From Mycobacterium stomatepiae (GTDB lineage: Bacteria > Actinomycetota > Actinomycetes > Mycobacteriales > Mycobacteriaceae): a stretch of 64,000 bases of DNA. The DNA is taken from contig NZ_AP022587.1 in the NCBI RefSeq assembly GCF_010731715.1, positions 1,426,001 through 1,490,000 on the forward strand, given 5' to 3'. Under the pieces are notes generated by a model, which made no database searches, had not been told where the DNA came from, and was given only the letters and a program-made list of their open reading frames with translations. Shown in pieces: positions 49,681 through 58,773 of this stretch. The stretch's first letter is position 1. Every line of letters starts with the position of its first letter. Position numbers and translations under genes: made by a program.

Positions 49681-50304
49681 TCAGGGCTGGCCCGGCTTGA
49701 GTTTCACGAACAACGCGTCGGCTTCGGCCAGCAGCGTGTCGCCGTCGGTCAAGCTGCCCGACACAAAGATCTTGCGGCCGTCCACGCTGTCGACGCCGGC
49801 GTCGAACTGCAGCTCTTTTTCGATCGGCACGATGCTGCGGTAATTGATCTTCAGGTACGCGGTGCGCTGACGGGGGCTGCCGGTGAGCACCGACGCGGTC
49901 AGGCCGAGCACCGTGTCGAACAGCATTCCCAGCGATCCGCCGTGCACGGCGCCATTGCGGCCCAGGTGAAACCGAGCGAAGCGGGCCGTGCCCTCGATCC
50001 GACCGTCCTCGGTCTTGCGGGACGACAACGGCACGGTGAGGATGTTGCCGCGCACCGGCAGGTCCATCCGACGGCCCGACGGTGACGCCCATTCGTCGGC
50101 GTCGTACGGGCTGAGCAGCGCGGACAGCTTCTCCAGCGTGTCCGCGGCCTCGCTGATCACCTCATCGGGCGCGTCGACGGCGCGCGCATGATCCTGCAGC
50201 TTGCGCACCGCGTCGATGAACCGGCCGTAGTCGGGTCCACCCTGGGTCGTCGGTACGGGTGGGTTGAATCCCCCGCCCGGGTGTTCCTGATGCTCGCCGG
50301 CCAC
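49681..50304 (-). CDS. PaaI-type hot-dog thioesterase
   Basis: 207 residues from GTG 50304. The hot-dog motif GRNGAVHGGSLGMLFDTVLG near 118-137 carries the HGG and Asp used by PaaI/HGG-type acyl-CoA thioesterases; RTAYLKINYRSIVPIEKELQF completes the fold. An N-terminal helical extension of about 70 residues precedes it. Cytosolic; substrate unknown. 24 bases downstream of the aldo/keto reductase gene, probably co-transcribed. Likely the Rv2616/Rv2617 neighbourhood position but I do not claim orthology. Confidence 0.85.
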   Translation of the reverse strand: MAGEHQEHPGGGFNPPVPTTQGGPDYGRFIDAVRKLQDHARAVDAPDEVISEAADTLEKLSALLSPYDADEWASPSGRRMDLPVRGNILTVPLSSRKTEDGRIEGTARFARFHLGRNGAVHGGSLGMLFDTVLGLTASVLTGSPRQRTAYLKINYRSIVPIEKELQFDAGVDSVDGRKIFVSGSLTDGDTLLAEADALFVKLKPGQP

Positions 50305-50328
50305 CAGACCACCGTATTGGGTGGCCCG

Positions 50329-51204
50329 CTACTGCGCTCCGGCAGCCGCCAGGGTCTCGAACTCCTCGTCGGTGAGTGTGATCTCGGCGGCGGCCACGTT
50401 CTCCTCCAGGTGCGACACCTTCGACGTGCCCGGAATCGGCAGCATCACCGGCGAGCGCTTCAGCAGCCAGGCCAGCGCCAGCTGCGACGGCGTGGCGTGG
50501 TGGTCCTTGGCGATCCGTTGCAGCGGGCCGTCGGCGGCGGCGAGCGGCCCGGCCGCCAGCGGGAAGTACGGGATGAAGCCGACGCCCTGTTCGGTCGCGG
50601 CGTCGAGCAGCGGTTCGGCCCGGCGGACCGTCAGGTTGTACATGTTCTGCACCGAGACGATCGGGGTGATCTGCTGCGCCTCGTTCAATTGGTCGACGTT
50701 GACCTCGGACAGCCCGATGTGGCGGACCTTGCCCTCGTCCTTCAGCTTGGCCAGCTCACCGACCTGGTCGGCCAGCGGCCACTTGGGGTCGACGCGGTGC
50801 AGCTGCAGGAGATCGATGGTCTCCACACCCAGGCGACGCAGGCTCATCTCGCATTCCTGGCGTAGGTAGGCCGGGAAACCCATCTCGATCCAGGCATTCG
50901 GACCGGTCCGCAAGAACCCGGCCTTGGTGGCGATCACCAGGTCGTCGTAGGGGTACAGCGCCTCTCGGATGATCTCCTCGGAGATGTACGGGCCGTAGGA
51001 GTCCGCGGTGTCGATCAGGTCCACGCCGAGCTCGACGGCGCGGCGCAACACCCGGACGCATTCGTCGCGATCGGCGGGTGGGCCCCAAACGCCCGTGCCG
51101 ACGATGCGCATCGCCCCGAACCCGAGGCGGTTGACGGTCAGATCGCCTCCGAACGTGAACGTTCCGGACGCGGAGGCAACGGTTTTCGAGTTTTGTGCGG
51201 TCAC
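50329..51204 (-). CDS. Aldo/keto reductase
   Basis: 291 residues from GTG 51204. NADPH-dependent TIM-barrel oxidoreductase. Catalytic Asp and Tyr in LIDTADSYGPY, Lys in LVIATKAGF and His in LLQLHRVDP are all present, and the cofactor motif IPGTSKVSHLEENVAA ends the protein. Typically reduces aldehydes or ketones; the physiological substrate is unknown. Divergent from the broken DUF1990 gene, 24 bases apart. Confidence 0.9.
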   Translation of the reverse strand: MTAQNSKTVASASGTFTFGGDLTVNRLGFGAMRIVGTGVWGPPADRDECVRVLRRAVELGVDLIDTADSYGPYISEEIIREALYPYDDLVIATKAGFLRTGPNAWIEMGFPAYLRQECEMSLRRLGVETIDLLQLHRVDPKWPLADQVGELAKLKDEGKVRHIGLSEVNVDQLNEAQQITPIVSVQNMYNLTVRRAEPLLDAATEQGVGFIPYFPLAAGPLAAADGPLQRIAKDHHATPSQLALAWLLKRSPVMLPIPGTSKVSHLEENVAAAEITLTDEEFETLAAAGAQ

Positions 51205-51228
51205 CTCTACGACCGTACGCTCGGGCGC

Positions 51229-51728
51229 GTGGACCTAGCAGCGCTCGAGCAGCTTCCGCTGACATACCGGGAGGTGGGTGCGACGGCGGCCGGCGACCGG
51301 CCGGTCGGATATCACCACCAATACGTCGAGCGTCAGATCGGCACGGGGCGGCAGCGGTTCGAGCAGGCCGCCGATGCGGTCATGCATTGGGGCATGCAGC
51401 GCGGCTCGGGCCTGGGGGTGCAGGCCAGCAGCGAGGTCGTCGTGCTCGACGCGATCGTGGTGGTGCGATTGGTTTTTCTGCCCGCGCCGTGCCGGTTGTT
51501 TTCATCGTCGACGAGCCCGACATCCGGGGCTTCGGCTACGGCACCCTGCCCGGGCATCCGGAATGCGGTGAGGAACGCTTCGTGGTGCGGCGCGAGCCGG
51601 CGACGGACGCGGTTTTCGCGGAGGTGACGGCGTTCTCCCGCCCGGCGACCTGGTGGAGCAAGGCCGGTGGCCCGGTGGTGAAGATCGGCCAGCGCCTGAT
51701 CGCGCAGCGCTACCTGCGCGCGGTCTGA
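51229..51728 (+). pseudogene. DUF1990 protein gene with one frameshift
   Basis: From GTG 51229 the product reads VDLAALEQLPLTYREVGATA and follows DUF1990 as far as VVVRLVFLPAPCR (near 51494). It then loses the frame; the next frame continues VVFIVDEPDIRGFGYGTLPG to the family's C-terminus (RLIAQRYLRAV, stop 51728). A single G missing in the CCGG at about 51492-51495 explains it. Intact otherwise, so a recent mutation or sequencing error. A TACGCT 7 bases before the GTG could be a leaderless -10. Confidence 0.75.
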
Positions 51729-51736
51729 CGGCCGGG

Positions 51737-52684
51737 CTAGGCGCCCCAGCTAGTGAGCAGCCGCAAGGCGCCGGTGCACATCGCGTCGATGACCTCGGCG
51801 ACCGATGCGTCGTCGCGGATCATGCCGACTGCCTGACCGGTGTGCACCGCGGCGATGCTACGGTCATCGGCTTTGATCGAGGCAGCCAACTCATCGTGAG
51901 CCGATTGGTCGCCGGCAAGCGCGTCCTCTTTACCCATCCAGCGCGTGACGAAGTCGTTCGCCAGCACCCGCGACGGAAACCGCGTTGGCCAAGCCAGATC
52001 CTCGGCGATATCGAAGATCCGAGTGACGACGGTGTCGGTGGCCTCGGCTGCGATCACCGCGCGGCGACTACCGTCACTAGTCAAACTCTCCGGACACGCC
52101 ATCAACCGCGTGCCCACCCACGCTCCGCTGGCTCCAGCCGCCAGCACCGCAGCCAGGCTTCGTGCTGTGGCTACGCCGCCACCCACCAGGACCGGCACCG
52201 ACACCGCGTCCAAAACTGTGTCGAGCAACGGTAGCGTCCCGAGCTTCGTATCACCGTGCCCGCCACCCTCCGAACCGCGCGCCACCACGATGTCGATGCC
52301 CCCGTCAACCGCTTGACGAGCTTCGGTAGCGTCGAATACTTGCGTGACAGTGGTGATTCCGACTTCATGAGCCTTGGCGACCCAGGACCAGTCGGTACCG
52401 AAACTGACCGACAAAAGAAGCGGGCGCGCCGCCAAGGCATCCTCTAACAGCCCCGGCTGGCCGCGTACCACCCAGTCCACCAGGCCGATTCCGAATCGCC
52501 CCTCGACATGTTGCAACTGGGCTGCCAGCGATTCCCTAGTTGCCGAAGTGCCCATGCCGACCATGCCCAAGCCACCAGCCGCGGTAACCGCTGCAGCTAG
52601 CCGACCGCCCGCGACCCCGCCTATTGGAGCGTTAACGATAGGCACCCGCAGGCCGAAATCCTTTGACCATGAAGTCAATAGCAT
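51737..52684 (-). CDS. Nitronate monooxygenase family flavoprotein
   Basis: 315 residues from ATG 52684. FMN-dependent barrel: PIVNAPIGGVAGGRLAAAVTAAGGLGMVG at the N-terminus, VARGSEGGGHGD (the conserved catalytic-loop region GxEAGGH of the family, here GSEGGGHG) and VPVLVGGGVATARSLAAVLAAGASGAWVGTRL. It could oxidise nitronates or act as an enoyl-type reductase. Four bases separate its stop and the next gene's end; both minus strand. Confidence 0.88.
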   Translation of the reverse strand: MLLTSWSKDFGLRVPIVNAPIGGVAGGRLAAAVTAAGGLGMVGMGTSATRESLAAQLQHVEGRFGIGLVDWVVRGQPGLLEDALAARPLLLSVSFGTDWSWVAKAHEVGITTVTQVFDATEARQAVDGGIDIVVARGSEGGGHGDTKLGTLPLLDTVLDAVSVPVLVGGGVATARSLAAVLAAGASGAWVGTRLMACPESLTSDGSRRAVIAAEATDTVVTRIFDIAEDLAWPTRFPSRVLANDFVTRWMGKEDALAGDQSAHDELAASIKADDRSIAAVHTGQAVGMIRDDASVAEVIDAMCTGALRLLTSWGA

Positions 52685-52688
52685 GTGG

Positions 52689-53036
52689 CTAGTGTGTCAC
52701 AGAAGGAATGGACTTCAGTACCGTCAGCACGACCACCGAATCCTCGATCGCGGCAAGAGCGTGCCGCTCCAGCGGTATCGCAACGTAGTCGCCCGTCTTA
52801 CCATCCCAGGAGTCGCCGGCGGTCGTCAGGCGCACGTGACCCTGCAGCACCTGCAGCGTCGCCTCGCCGGGGCTGTCGTGTTCCGAGAGGTCGTGGCCGG
52901 CGAGCAGTGCGAGCACGGTCTGCCGGAGTTCGTGGTCGTGGCCGCCATGGATGGTGTGCGCGGCGCGTCCGCTGTGCGACTGCCGGGCTTCGGCCAGCTT
53001 TTCGGCGGCCAGGCTGGTGAGTGAGATCGATTGCAT
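52689..53036 (-). CDS. Small cupin protein (Rv2619c-like)
   Basis: 115 residues from ATG 53036 (MQSISLTSLAAEKLAEARQ). Single cupin barrel: HDHELRQTVLALLAGHDLSEHDSPGEATLQVLQGHVRL and GDYVAIPLERHALAAIEDSVVVLTV. The His residues could bind a metal. Position next to the Rv2620c- and Rv2621c-like genes suggests it is the Rv2619c counterpart. Role unknown. Confidence 0.75.
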   Translation of the reverse strand: MQSISLTSLAAEKLAEARQSHSGRAAHTIHGGHDHELRQTVLALLAGHDLSEHDSPGEATLQVLQGHVRLTTAGDSWDGKTGDYVAIPLERHALAAIEDSVVVLTVLKSIPSVTH

Positions 53037-53076
53037 TGCTGCGTCCCCTTGGTGTGACGGTGGGCTATCCGTGGTG

Positions 53077-53502
53077 TCAAGCGGTCAATAGGAGTATCCC
53101 CGCCACGGTCAACGCGACGACCTTGACCACCTCTAAACCGACGTAGGCGTGGTGGGCGCGGGAGCGGGGTGCGTCCAGCCCGGCCAGCACCTGGTCCGAG
53201 CGTTGAGTCAGCCGGGGACGCACCGCGATCAGCTGGATCGCCAGCATGGCGAACGCGACGGCAAACGTGACGCCGATCCGCCTCGGCATCGGGCCGTCCA
53301 CCACGACCGCCAGGATCACGATGGCGAACGCGACCTCGACGGTGTTGAGCGCCCGAAAGACCAAGCGCCCGATGCCAAGTCCGATCTGCAGGGTGACGTT
53401 CGGCGCCCGGAACTTCAGCGGCGCCTCCAGGAACGAGATCGCGAGCACCATGCCGAGCCAGACGAAGGTGACCGCGACTGCGACTGCCATTTCGGTGCTC
53501 AC
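53077..53502 (-). CDS. Four-helix membrane protein (Rv2620c-like)
   Basis: 141 residues from GTG 53502, with AGGAGG seven bases upstream. Hydrophobic helices near 4-22, 42-62, 66-88 and 118-138. No catalytic motif. Start overlaps the regulator stop by 4 bases, so the two are made together. Length and context match Rv2620c. Function unknown. Confidence 0.8.
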   Translation of the reverse strand: MSTEMAVAVAVTFVWLGMVLAISFLEAPLKFRAPNVTLQIGLGIGRLVFRALNTVEVAFAIVILAVVVDGPMPRRIGVTFAVAFAMLAIQLIAVRPRLTQRSDQVLAGLDAPRSRAHHAYVGLEVVKVVALTVAGILLLTA

Positions 53503-54173
53503 GGACAGGCCTCCTGCAACTCGAGATGTGCCACACACAGATCGGGTTCGGCGAACGCCTCGAGACGGTCGACGCCAACCGGGGCCCCCCAGGTTTCCAG
53601 CGCGCCCTGCATCAGTCCAAGGTGCACGGCACAAACGACGGCGGTTCGGCTTTCGGCGAGCTCCAGGAACGGGCAGTGCCGCAGGCCGACCTGCTGCTCC
53701 CCGTCGGCTCGCCGCCGCTCGGGTGCGAAGCCGAGCCGATCGAGCACCTCGACCAGGTGGTCGATGGCCTCATCCGGGGTCGGCGCCTCGCGCGGCGCCT
53801 GGCTCCAATCCAGCCGTCGTCCCCACGCCCGCCCCGCGGCCCGCGCCCGGGCGGCGGGATCCGTGTCGGCCGCGAACGCCATCGTCAGGATCTCGGCCAG
53901 CAACCGGTAGTGCCGCGTCCCGCCGCGATCCATCTGACGGACCGCCCGGAACATCAACGGCGGACGCCCCGGCCCCCTGCGGCCCGACTCAACCCGCTCC
54001 ACCAGGTCGTCGCCGATCAGGCTGTCGAGGTGGAAACGAATGGTGTTGGGATGCACGCCCAGCGCGTCGGCGATCGCGACGATGGTCATCGGCTCGCCGG
54101 ACGTTCGCAGTACCCGCAGCACCTCACGACGGCGGCTCGCGGACTCCCCCGCCGGCGTGGCTTCGGATGGCAT
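53499..54173 (-). CDS. Winged-helix regulator with conserved cysteines (Rv2621c-like)
   Basis: 224 residues from ATG 54173. N-terminal winged helix near 13-80 (VLRTSGEPMTIVAIADALGVHPNTIRFHLDSL; GRRGPGRPP). The C-terminal part has HCPFLELAESR, VVCAVHLGLMQGAL and DLCVAHLEL, a spaced three-Cys pattern like that of SufR-type Fe-S or metal-sensing repressors. Divergent from the methyltransferase gene with a CACAAT/ATTGTG palindrome between, which is its likely operator. Co-transcribed with the membrane protein. Confidence 0.8.
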   Translation of the reverse strand: MPSEATPAGESASRRREVLRVLRTSGEPMTIVAIADALGVHPNTIRFHLDSLIGDDLVERVESGRRGPGRPPLMFRAVRQMDRGGTRHYRLLAEILTMAFAADTDPAARARAAGRAWGRRLDWSQAPREAPTPDEAIDHLVEVLDRLGFAPERRRADGEQQVGLRHCPFLELAESRTAVVCAVHLGLMQGALETWGAPVGVDRLEAFAEPDLCVAHLELQEACP

Positions 54174-54312
54174 GGGTGCCTCACGCTCCTTCGGAAACGT
54201 CGGCTTTCGGTGCGGCCACCACGGGCGCCTCGACGCCGAGCGCGCCGAGCTTGGCCGCTCCGCCCGGCCACCCCATACAGGGCCTTCCGACGCCGTAGGT
54301 CATGCGGTAGAG

Positions 54313-54336
54313 TTTACACAATTGCGATTGTGAAAA
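54313..54336. promoter_or_regulatory. Operator-like palindrome upstream of the methyltransferase
   Basis: TTTACACAAT-TGCG-ATTGTGAAAA: 10-base arms with one mismatch, centre TGCG. It lies 21 bases upstream of the methyltransferase ATG and about 140 bases from the regulator's start, so it could serve both promoters. Confidence 0.65.
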
Positions 54337-54356
54337 CTAGAAGGACGGGAAAGACC

Positions 54357-55139
54357 ATGGCTCCCATGTCAAGTCGCACCGACGACAGCGTTGCGGGCCA
54401 CTGGCTGCTGGCGCGGCTCGGCAAACGTGTCCTTCGCCCCGGCGGCGTCGGGCTCACCCGCACGATGCTGGCCGGCGCCGAGGTCACCGACGCCGACGTC
54501 CTCGAGCTGGCGCCGGGCCTCGGCCGCACCGCCGCCGAGATTCTCACCCACCGGCCACGGTCGTACGTGGGCGCCGAGCAGGACCCCGACGCGGCCGAAG
54601 CCGTTCGCGGCGTGATCGCAGGATCCGGAACGGTCCGGCTCGCCGACGCCGCGGACACCGGACTGCCCGACGCCAGTCGCGACGTGGTGATCGGCGAGGC
54701 GATGCTGACGATGCAGGGCGACTCCGCCAAGCACGCCATCGTCGCCGAGGCCGCGCGCGTGCTGCGCCCGCGTGGCCGCTACGCGATCCACGAGCTCGCG
54801 CTGACACCCGACACCGTCTCGGAGGAGATCAGCACCGAGATCCGGCAGTCGCTGGCCCGCGCAATCAAGGTCAACGCGCGGCCGCTGACGATCGCCGAAT
54901 GGTCGCGGTTGTTGTCCGACCACGGCCTGGTCGTCGACCGCGTCGTCACCGCACCGATGGCGCTGTTGCAGCCGCGCCGGATCGTCGCCGACGAGGGGCT
55001 CTCGGGTGCGCTGCGATTTGCCAGAAACCTGCTCCTCAATCCAGACGCGCGCAAGCGGGTGCTGACGATGCGCGCCACGTTCCGCAAGCATCGTGAGCGA
55101 CTGACCGCCGTCGCGATCGTCGCCCGCAAGCCCGAATAG
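54357..55139 (+). CDS. SAM-dependent methyltransferase (Rv2622-like)
   Basis: 260 residues from ATG 54357. Class I fold: motif I VLELAPGLGRTAAEIL near 45-60, then DVVIGEAMLTMQ and LRPRGRYAIHELAL. The substrate is unknown. The C-terminal region is Arg-rich. Divergent from the Rv2621c-like regulator, with an operator-like palindrome just upstream, so it is likely the regulator's target. An internal ATG at 54366 is a possible alternative start. Confidence 0.82.
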   Translation: MAPMSSRTDDSVAGHWLLARLGKRVLRPGGVGLTRTMLAGAEVTDADVLELAPGLGRTAAEILTHRPRSYVGAEQDPDAAEAVRGVIAGSGTVRLADAADTGLPDASRDVVIGEAMLTMQGDSAKHAIVAEAARVLRPRGRYAIHELALTPDTVSEEISTEIRQSLARAIKVNARPLTIAEWSRLLSDHGLVVDRVVTAPMALLQPRRIVADEGLSGALRFARNLLLNPDARKRVLTMRATFRKHRERLTAVAIVARKPE

Positions 55140-55184
55140 CCACCTGCCTCGTCCTGTTGCGTGCGACCAGCCGGCGCGCCATCC

Positions 55185-55880
55185 CTAGCGGGCGTTGCTG
55201 TTGTGCGGGACGCCCGCGGACGACCTCTCTACGCGGCGTTTGATGCCGAGCAGCAAGCCCCGCGTGCCGAAGGCGACCACCGGCCTGAGCAATTCCATGG
55301 CGAACACTTCACCCGGTCGGCGCAGCGCGACCCTGGCTCGGGTCAACAGTCGCACCCGGTCCTCCCAGTGCGGCTGAACGTGGAACGACCACACCGCATC
55401 CCAGCGCGGATCCGATGTCGTAGCGCGCAGCACCAGGTACTTTTCGGGCACGATCTCCGCGACGCTGAATGTCACGCCGTCGGGCAGGCCGAGCCAACCT
55501 TCGGGAGCCAGCCGGACGGGATCCCCCACCGCGAGTTGTTGCCATTGCGCGTGCACCCGATCGGTGTGGCGATAACCGAGACCGGCGAGGTTCATCACCG
55601 CCTCGCAGCCGTAGAAACCGCCGCGGTCCAGGCCCATCTGCATCAGCCAAGGCCAGACCGCCGCCGTGGGGGCGTCGATGTAAATCGCTTCGGTGGTCTG
55701 CACGGCGGGATCGGCCACCAACCTATCGCCGGGCAGCACCATCCGGCATTCCGCTTTGGTTGTGCCCCAGTTGCGGTAATAACGTCGGGCGCCGTACAGC
55801 AGCGCCAGCAGCACAGCGGTCTTGGCGACCGGTCTGATCAGGTGCGTCACCTTTCGATCTGACCACGTGTGCATCCGCAC
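55185..55880 (-). CDS. SRPBCC-fold protein
   Basis: 231 residues from GTG 55880; ATG 55874 and GTG 55850 are other candidate starts. A basic N-terminus and a weak hydrophobic stretch (AVLLALLYGARRYYRNWG) suggest membrane association. The rest is START/SRPBCC-like: EAIYIDAPTAAVWPWLMQMG, GGFYGCEAVMNLAGLGYRHTDRVH, VLRATTSDPRWDAVWSFHV. Such folds hold hydrophobic ligands. A DosR-like box lies just upstream at 55886-55899. Confidence 0.78.
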   Translation of the reverse strand: MRMHTWSDRKVTHLIRPVAKTAVLLALLYGARRYYRNWGTTKAECRMVLPGDRLVADPAVQTTEAIYIDAPTAAVWPWLMQMGLDRGGFYGCEAVMNLAGLGYRHTDRVHAQWQQLAVGDPVRLAPEGWLGLPDGVTFSVAEIVPEKYLVLRATTSDPRWDAVWSFHVQPHWEDRVRLLTRARVALRRPGEVFAMELLRPVVAFGTRGLLLGIKRRVERSSAGVPHNSNAR

Positions 55881-55885
55881 CGGTA

Positions 55886-55899
55886 GGGGCCGAAGTCCC
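55886..55899 (-). promoter_or_regulatory. DosR-like box
   Basis: GGGGCCGAAGTCCC matches 11 of 14 core bases of GGGACTWWAGTCCC. It is directly upstream of the SRPBCC gene; if used, transcription would start inside or after 55874, favouring GTG 55850. Confidence 0.45.
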
Positions 55900-55910
55900 C
55901 TTTGCCTGCA

Positions 55911-57314
55911 TCAACGCACGCCTACGGCGGATTCGAGTTCGGCAAGGCAGTGCTCGGTAAGCGGTATCAGGGCGTCGATATCCGGCATCGCATCACGACC
56001 GGCCGCATAGCCGAATCCGATGCGGTCGGAATACGAGCAGGTCGTCACGTTGAGCGCCATTCCGTCGTAAACGGTCGACACCGGATAGATCTCTTCGACA
56101 TGCGCACCGTTCCAATACATTTCGTCCGACGGGCCCGGCACGTGCGAAATCGGGATGTTGAACCCCGTCCGTATCCTCGGCGTGAACGGCAGCAGCGGAG
56201 AAATCACCGTGGCGGCGATGCTCGCCGCATTCGTCAGCAGCGACGCCGCCGATCCCCGTTTCGCCACCCAGTGTTTACCTTCCGACATCGACCGGTGAAT
56301 CAGACCCAATCGCGCGATCGGATCATCGAGGTTGGTTCCCAACGGGCACAGCCATAGACCAAACATGTTGCCGTGCTGGTCAATCGACGGTTCGCCTCGG
56401 CGCGCGCGCACCGTGATCGGGCAGACGCCGACCAATGACTGGTTCGGCAATTCGCCGTGGTCCCGCAACCAGAGCCGCACCACGCCGGCGACCATCGCGG
56501 TCACCACGTCGTTCGCGGTGACCCCGGCCGAGTCCTGCACCGCCTGGATGCGCTGCTTGGACCAGCTGCCCGCGCAGACCGTCCGCTCGGAGCCCAGCCG
56601 GCCGTTGAATCGCGTGTAGGGCGCTCCAAATGGCCACCCGGTCGTGTAGCCCACCAAGCCGTCGACCATCGTCGATAGCTCTCCGGTGACGACCCGTTCG
56701 ATCAGGCCGACCCCCGACGTCGCGGTGTCGACCAGAGCCCGCACCGGTGCCGTCAACCGGGACAGCAATCCCGTCGACTCGCGCGGCAACGCGGAGTCGT
56801 CGGTGTGGTCGGCATAAAACGGCGGCATCGACCGACGCTTCGGGTCACTCGTCAACGCGTCGGCGATCATTCGGAGACCGGCCACACCGTCGATCAGGGT
56901 GTGGTGCACCTTGATGTAGAAGGCGAATCGCCCATCGTCGAGACCGTCGATCAGATACGACATCCACATCGGACCGGACCTGTCGAGGCGTTCGGCATCC
57001 AGCTCGCCGATCAATTGCCAGAACGCGCCGTCGCCACCAGATATGGTGCGGCGCAAGCAATGTCGACTCATATCGAGGGTGGTGTACTCGCGCCACATCC
57101 AGATGCCGGCGGTGTCGACGCCACGGTGCGGATATCGGCGAAGCCTGGGATCGATCGATTCGTTTGCGGCGAGTGTCTCCCGATACAGTTCGTCGACGTA
57201 GGCCGGGCCGGCATCCGCGGGCGGCGCCAGGATCAGCACAGCGCCGGCATGCATGGGGCTCGACACCAACTCGGCGGCCATCATCGCCGCGTCCAGCGGG
57301 TCCAGCGGATGCAT
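55911..57314 (-). CDS. Wax ester synthase/diacylglycerol acyltransferase (WS/DGAT)
   Basis: 467 residues from ATG 57314 (MHPLDPLDAAMMAAELV), with GGAGG five bases upstream. It joins acyl-CoA to diacylglycerol or a fatty alcohol, building storage lipid. The catalytic HHxxxDG is intact in VHHTLIDGVAG near 136, and the later motif PISHVPGPSDEMYWNGA is typical. Downstream of the hydrolase gene by 14 bases, so one operon. Triacylglycerol synthases of this family belong to the dormancy response in M. tuberculosis. Confidence 0.93.
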   Translation of the reverse strand: MHPLDPLDAAMMAAELVSSPMHAGAVLILAPPADAGPAYVDELYRETLAANESIDPRLRRYPHRGVDTAGIWMWREYTTLDMSRHCLRRTISGGDGAFWQLIGELDAERLDRSGPMWMSYLIDGLDDGRFAFYIKVHHTLIDGVAGLRMIADALTSDPKRRSMPPFYADHTDDSALPRESTGLLSRLTAPVRALVDTATSGVGLIERVVTGELSTMVDGLVGYTTGWPFGAPYTRFNGRLGSERTVCAGSWSKQRIQAVQDSAGVTANDVVTAMVAGVVRLWLRDHGELPNQSLVGVCPITVRARRGEPSIDQHGNMFGLWLCPLGTNLDDPIARLGLIHRSMSEGKHWVAKRGSAASLLTNAASIAATVISPLLPFTPRIRTGFNIPISHVPGPSDEMYWNGAHVEEIYPVSTVYDGMALNVTTCSYSDRIGFGYAAGRDAMPDIDALIPLTEHCLAELESAVGVR

Positions 57315-57328
57315 GTCAACCTCCGCAA

Positions 57329-58573
57329 CTAGGCCGGGCGGTAGCGCTGCGTGGCCGCTGCGTCCAGAAGCCCGGACTGCAGCAGTGCCTCCCACACAAA
57401 TCGCTGCACGGGTTGTGAACGAAAGAATCCGGTGTGGCCACCGCGGTACCAGACGATTTCCGGTTTGCCCCAATGCTCCCAGAGCCGCGTGACCTGCCGG
57501 CGTGGATGAACCACACGGTCGGCGATGCCGGCGTAGATGAAGCGGCCCCGCATGGGCACGAGCGGAGTCAGCGACAGCGGCGACACCATGCGCCCAATGG
57601 GCTCGGCCAATTCCATTGTCTGACGGCGAGGGTCGTCGGGCCCCAGACCGGAGTGGCGCCCGAGCAATTCGACCAGGTCAGCCACGGGTACGCCGAGTAT
57701 CGCGCAGGTGAGGCCCTTGTCGAGGCTGGCGACCAGCGACGCGACATAGCCGCCGAGTGACAGGCTGTTCAAGCCGATCAGAGATTCGGGCTCCTGCAAC
57801 CGAATCCAGGACAACAGCCGGCGGATATCCCACACCGCCTGGGCGGTCGCATGCACGTCGTCGAGCACATCCTCCCCCGGGAACACCGCCCCCTTTGGCA
57901 GGCCATGCGAGCGCGGCCCGTGCATCGGGAGGACCGGCATCACGACGTTGAGTCCGAGTTCATCGTGCAGTTTCCACGATCTGAACAGAGCGAGATCGAG
58001 TGCGGCACGACCCATTTCGGTTCCATGAACGCACACCAGCCAGGGACGTGGTTCCGGGTGGCGCAACAGCAACGCGTACTCGCGGTTGTTCGCGCTGTAG
58101 CTCAGCCAGCGTTGCGCGCCGGGCTCGCCCGCATGTGGTGCGTATCCGCTGCCGAAGAAGGTGCGGTGGAAGGAACGTCTGCGATCTTTGACCTTTCGAA
58201 TCTCGACGTCGCTAAGCTCGGGCGGCTTCCCGAAGAAGCCCTGTGGCTTGTCCAGCCATCCCTTGTTCCCATAGAACGCGACTGCGTCGGTCACCTCGCG
58301 CGTGATGCGCGCGAAATCCTCCGGCCGGCTGACCGGTCGGCGTGCCTTGAGGCCCATCAAGACGATCTCGTCGCGAAAGGCTTGCGCCGCCAAGGCAATG
58401 GTGGGCCGGGCGATCGGAAGTTCGTCCGGCCCACCAAGGTAGTCGCGCCACGACCGGGTGATGTACTGCCCGGTGTGCACGAAGGGAGTGATGGCTCCAC
58501 CCAAGGCGCCGGCGGGTGCGCCTCGCGCAAGCACGCCACGCTGGTGTGCGTCGTCTTCGGTGGGCATCGCCAT
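57329..58573 (-). CDS. Alpha/beta hydrolase of about 414 residues
   Basis: 414 residues from ATG 58573. After a long helical N-terminus (about 1-165) comes a hydrolase fold: PWLVCVHGTEMGRAALDLALF, GLNSLSLGGYVASLVAS (nucleophile Ser in SLSLGG; the usual first Gly is Ser), VPMRGRFIYAGIADRVVHPRRQ and GGHTGFFRS (catalytic His). Substrate unknown; linkage with WS/DGAT suggests an ester or lipid. A DosR-like box stands 81 bases upstream. Confidence 0.85.
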   Translation of the reverse strand: MAMPTEDDAHQRGVLARGAPAGALGGAITPFVHTGQYITRSWRDYLGGPDELPIARPTIALAAQAFRDEIVLMGLKARRPVSRPEDFARITREVTDAVAFYGNKGWLDKPQGFFGKPPELSDVEIRKVKDRRRSFHRTFFGSGYAPHAGEPGAQRWLSYSANNREYALLLRHPEPRPWLVCVHGTEMGRAALDLALFRSWKLHDELGLNVVMPVLPMHGPRSHGLPKGAVFPGEDVLDDVHATAQAVWDIRRLLSWIRLQEPESLIGLNSLSLGGYVASLVASLDKGLTCAILGVPVADLVELLGRHSGLGPDDPRRQTMELAEPIGRMVSPLSLTPLVPMRGRFIYAGIADRVVHPRRQVTRLWEHWGKPEIVWYRGGHTGFFRSQPVQRFVWEALLQSGLLDAAATQRYRPA

Positions 58574-58653
58574 GGCGGCACGCTAACACCTTGTCGAGCG
58601 GCGCGTTAGGGACCTACGGCCCGTTACACATCGCGAAAATCTCGCTGGGACAA

Positions 58654-58667
58654 AGGACTTTAGTCAC
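58654..58667 (-). promoter_or_regulatory. DosR-like box upstream of hydrolase-WS/DGAT operon
   Basis: AGGACTTTAGTCAC matches 12 of 14 core bases of GGGACTWWAGTCCC, with a perfect GGACTTTAGTC centre. It is 81-94 bases before the hydrolase start. Confidence 0.65.
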
Positions 58668-58773
58668 TCGTGCCGGTCCGCGGAACGTCGTAGCGTCGGG
58701 GTGCACGCGAGAGGACTAGATGAGGGCGCTGGCCGGGCGGTTGCAGATCACCAACTGCCCGGCCACCGCGTAT

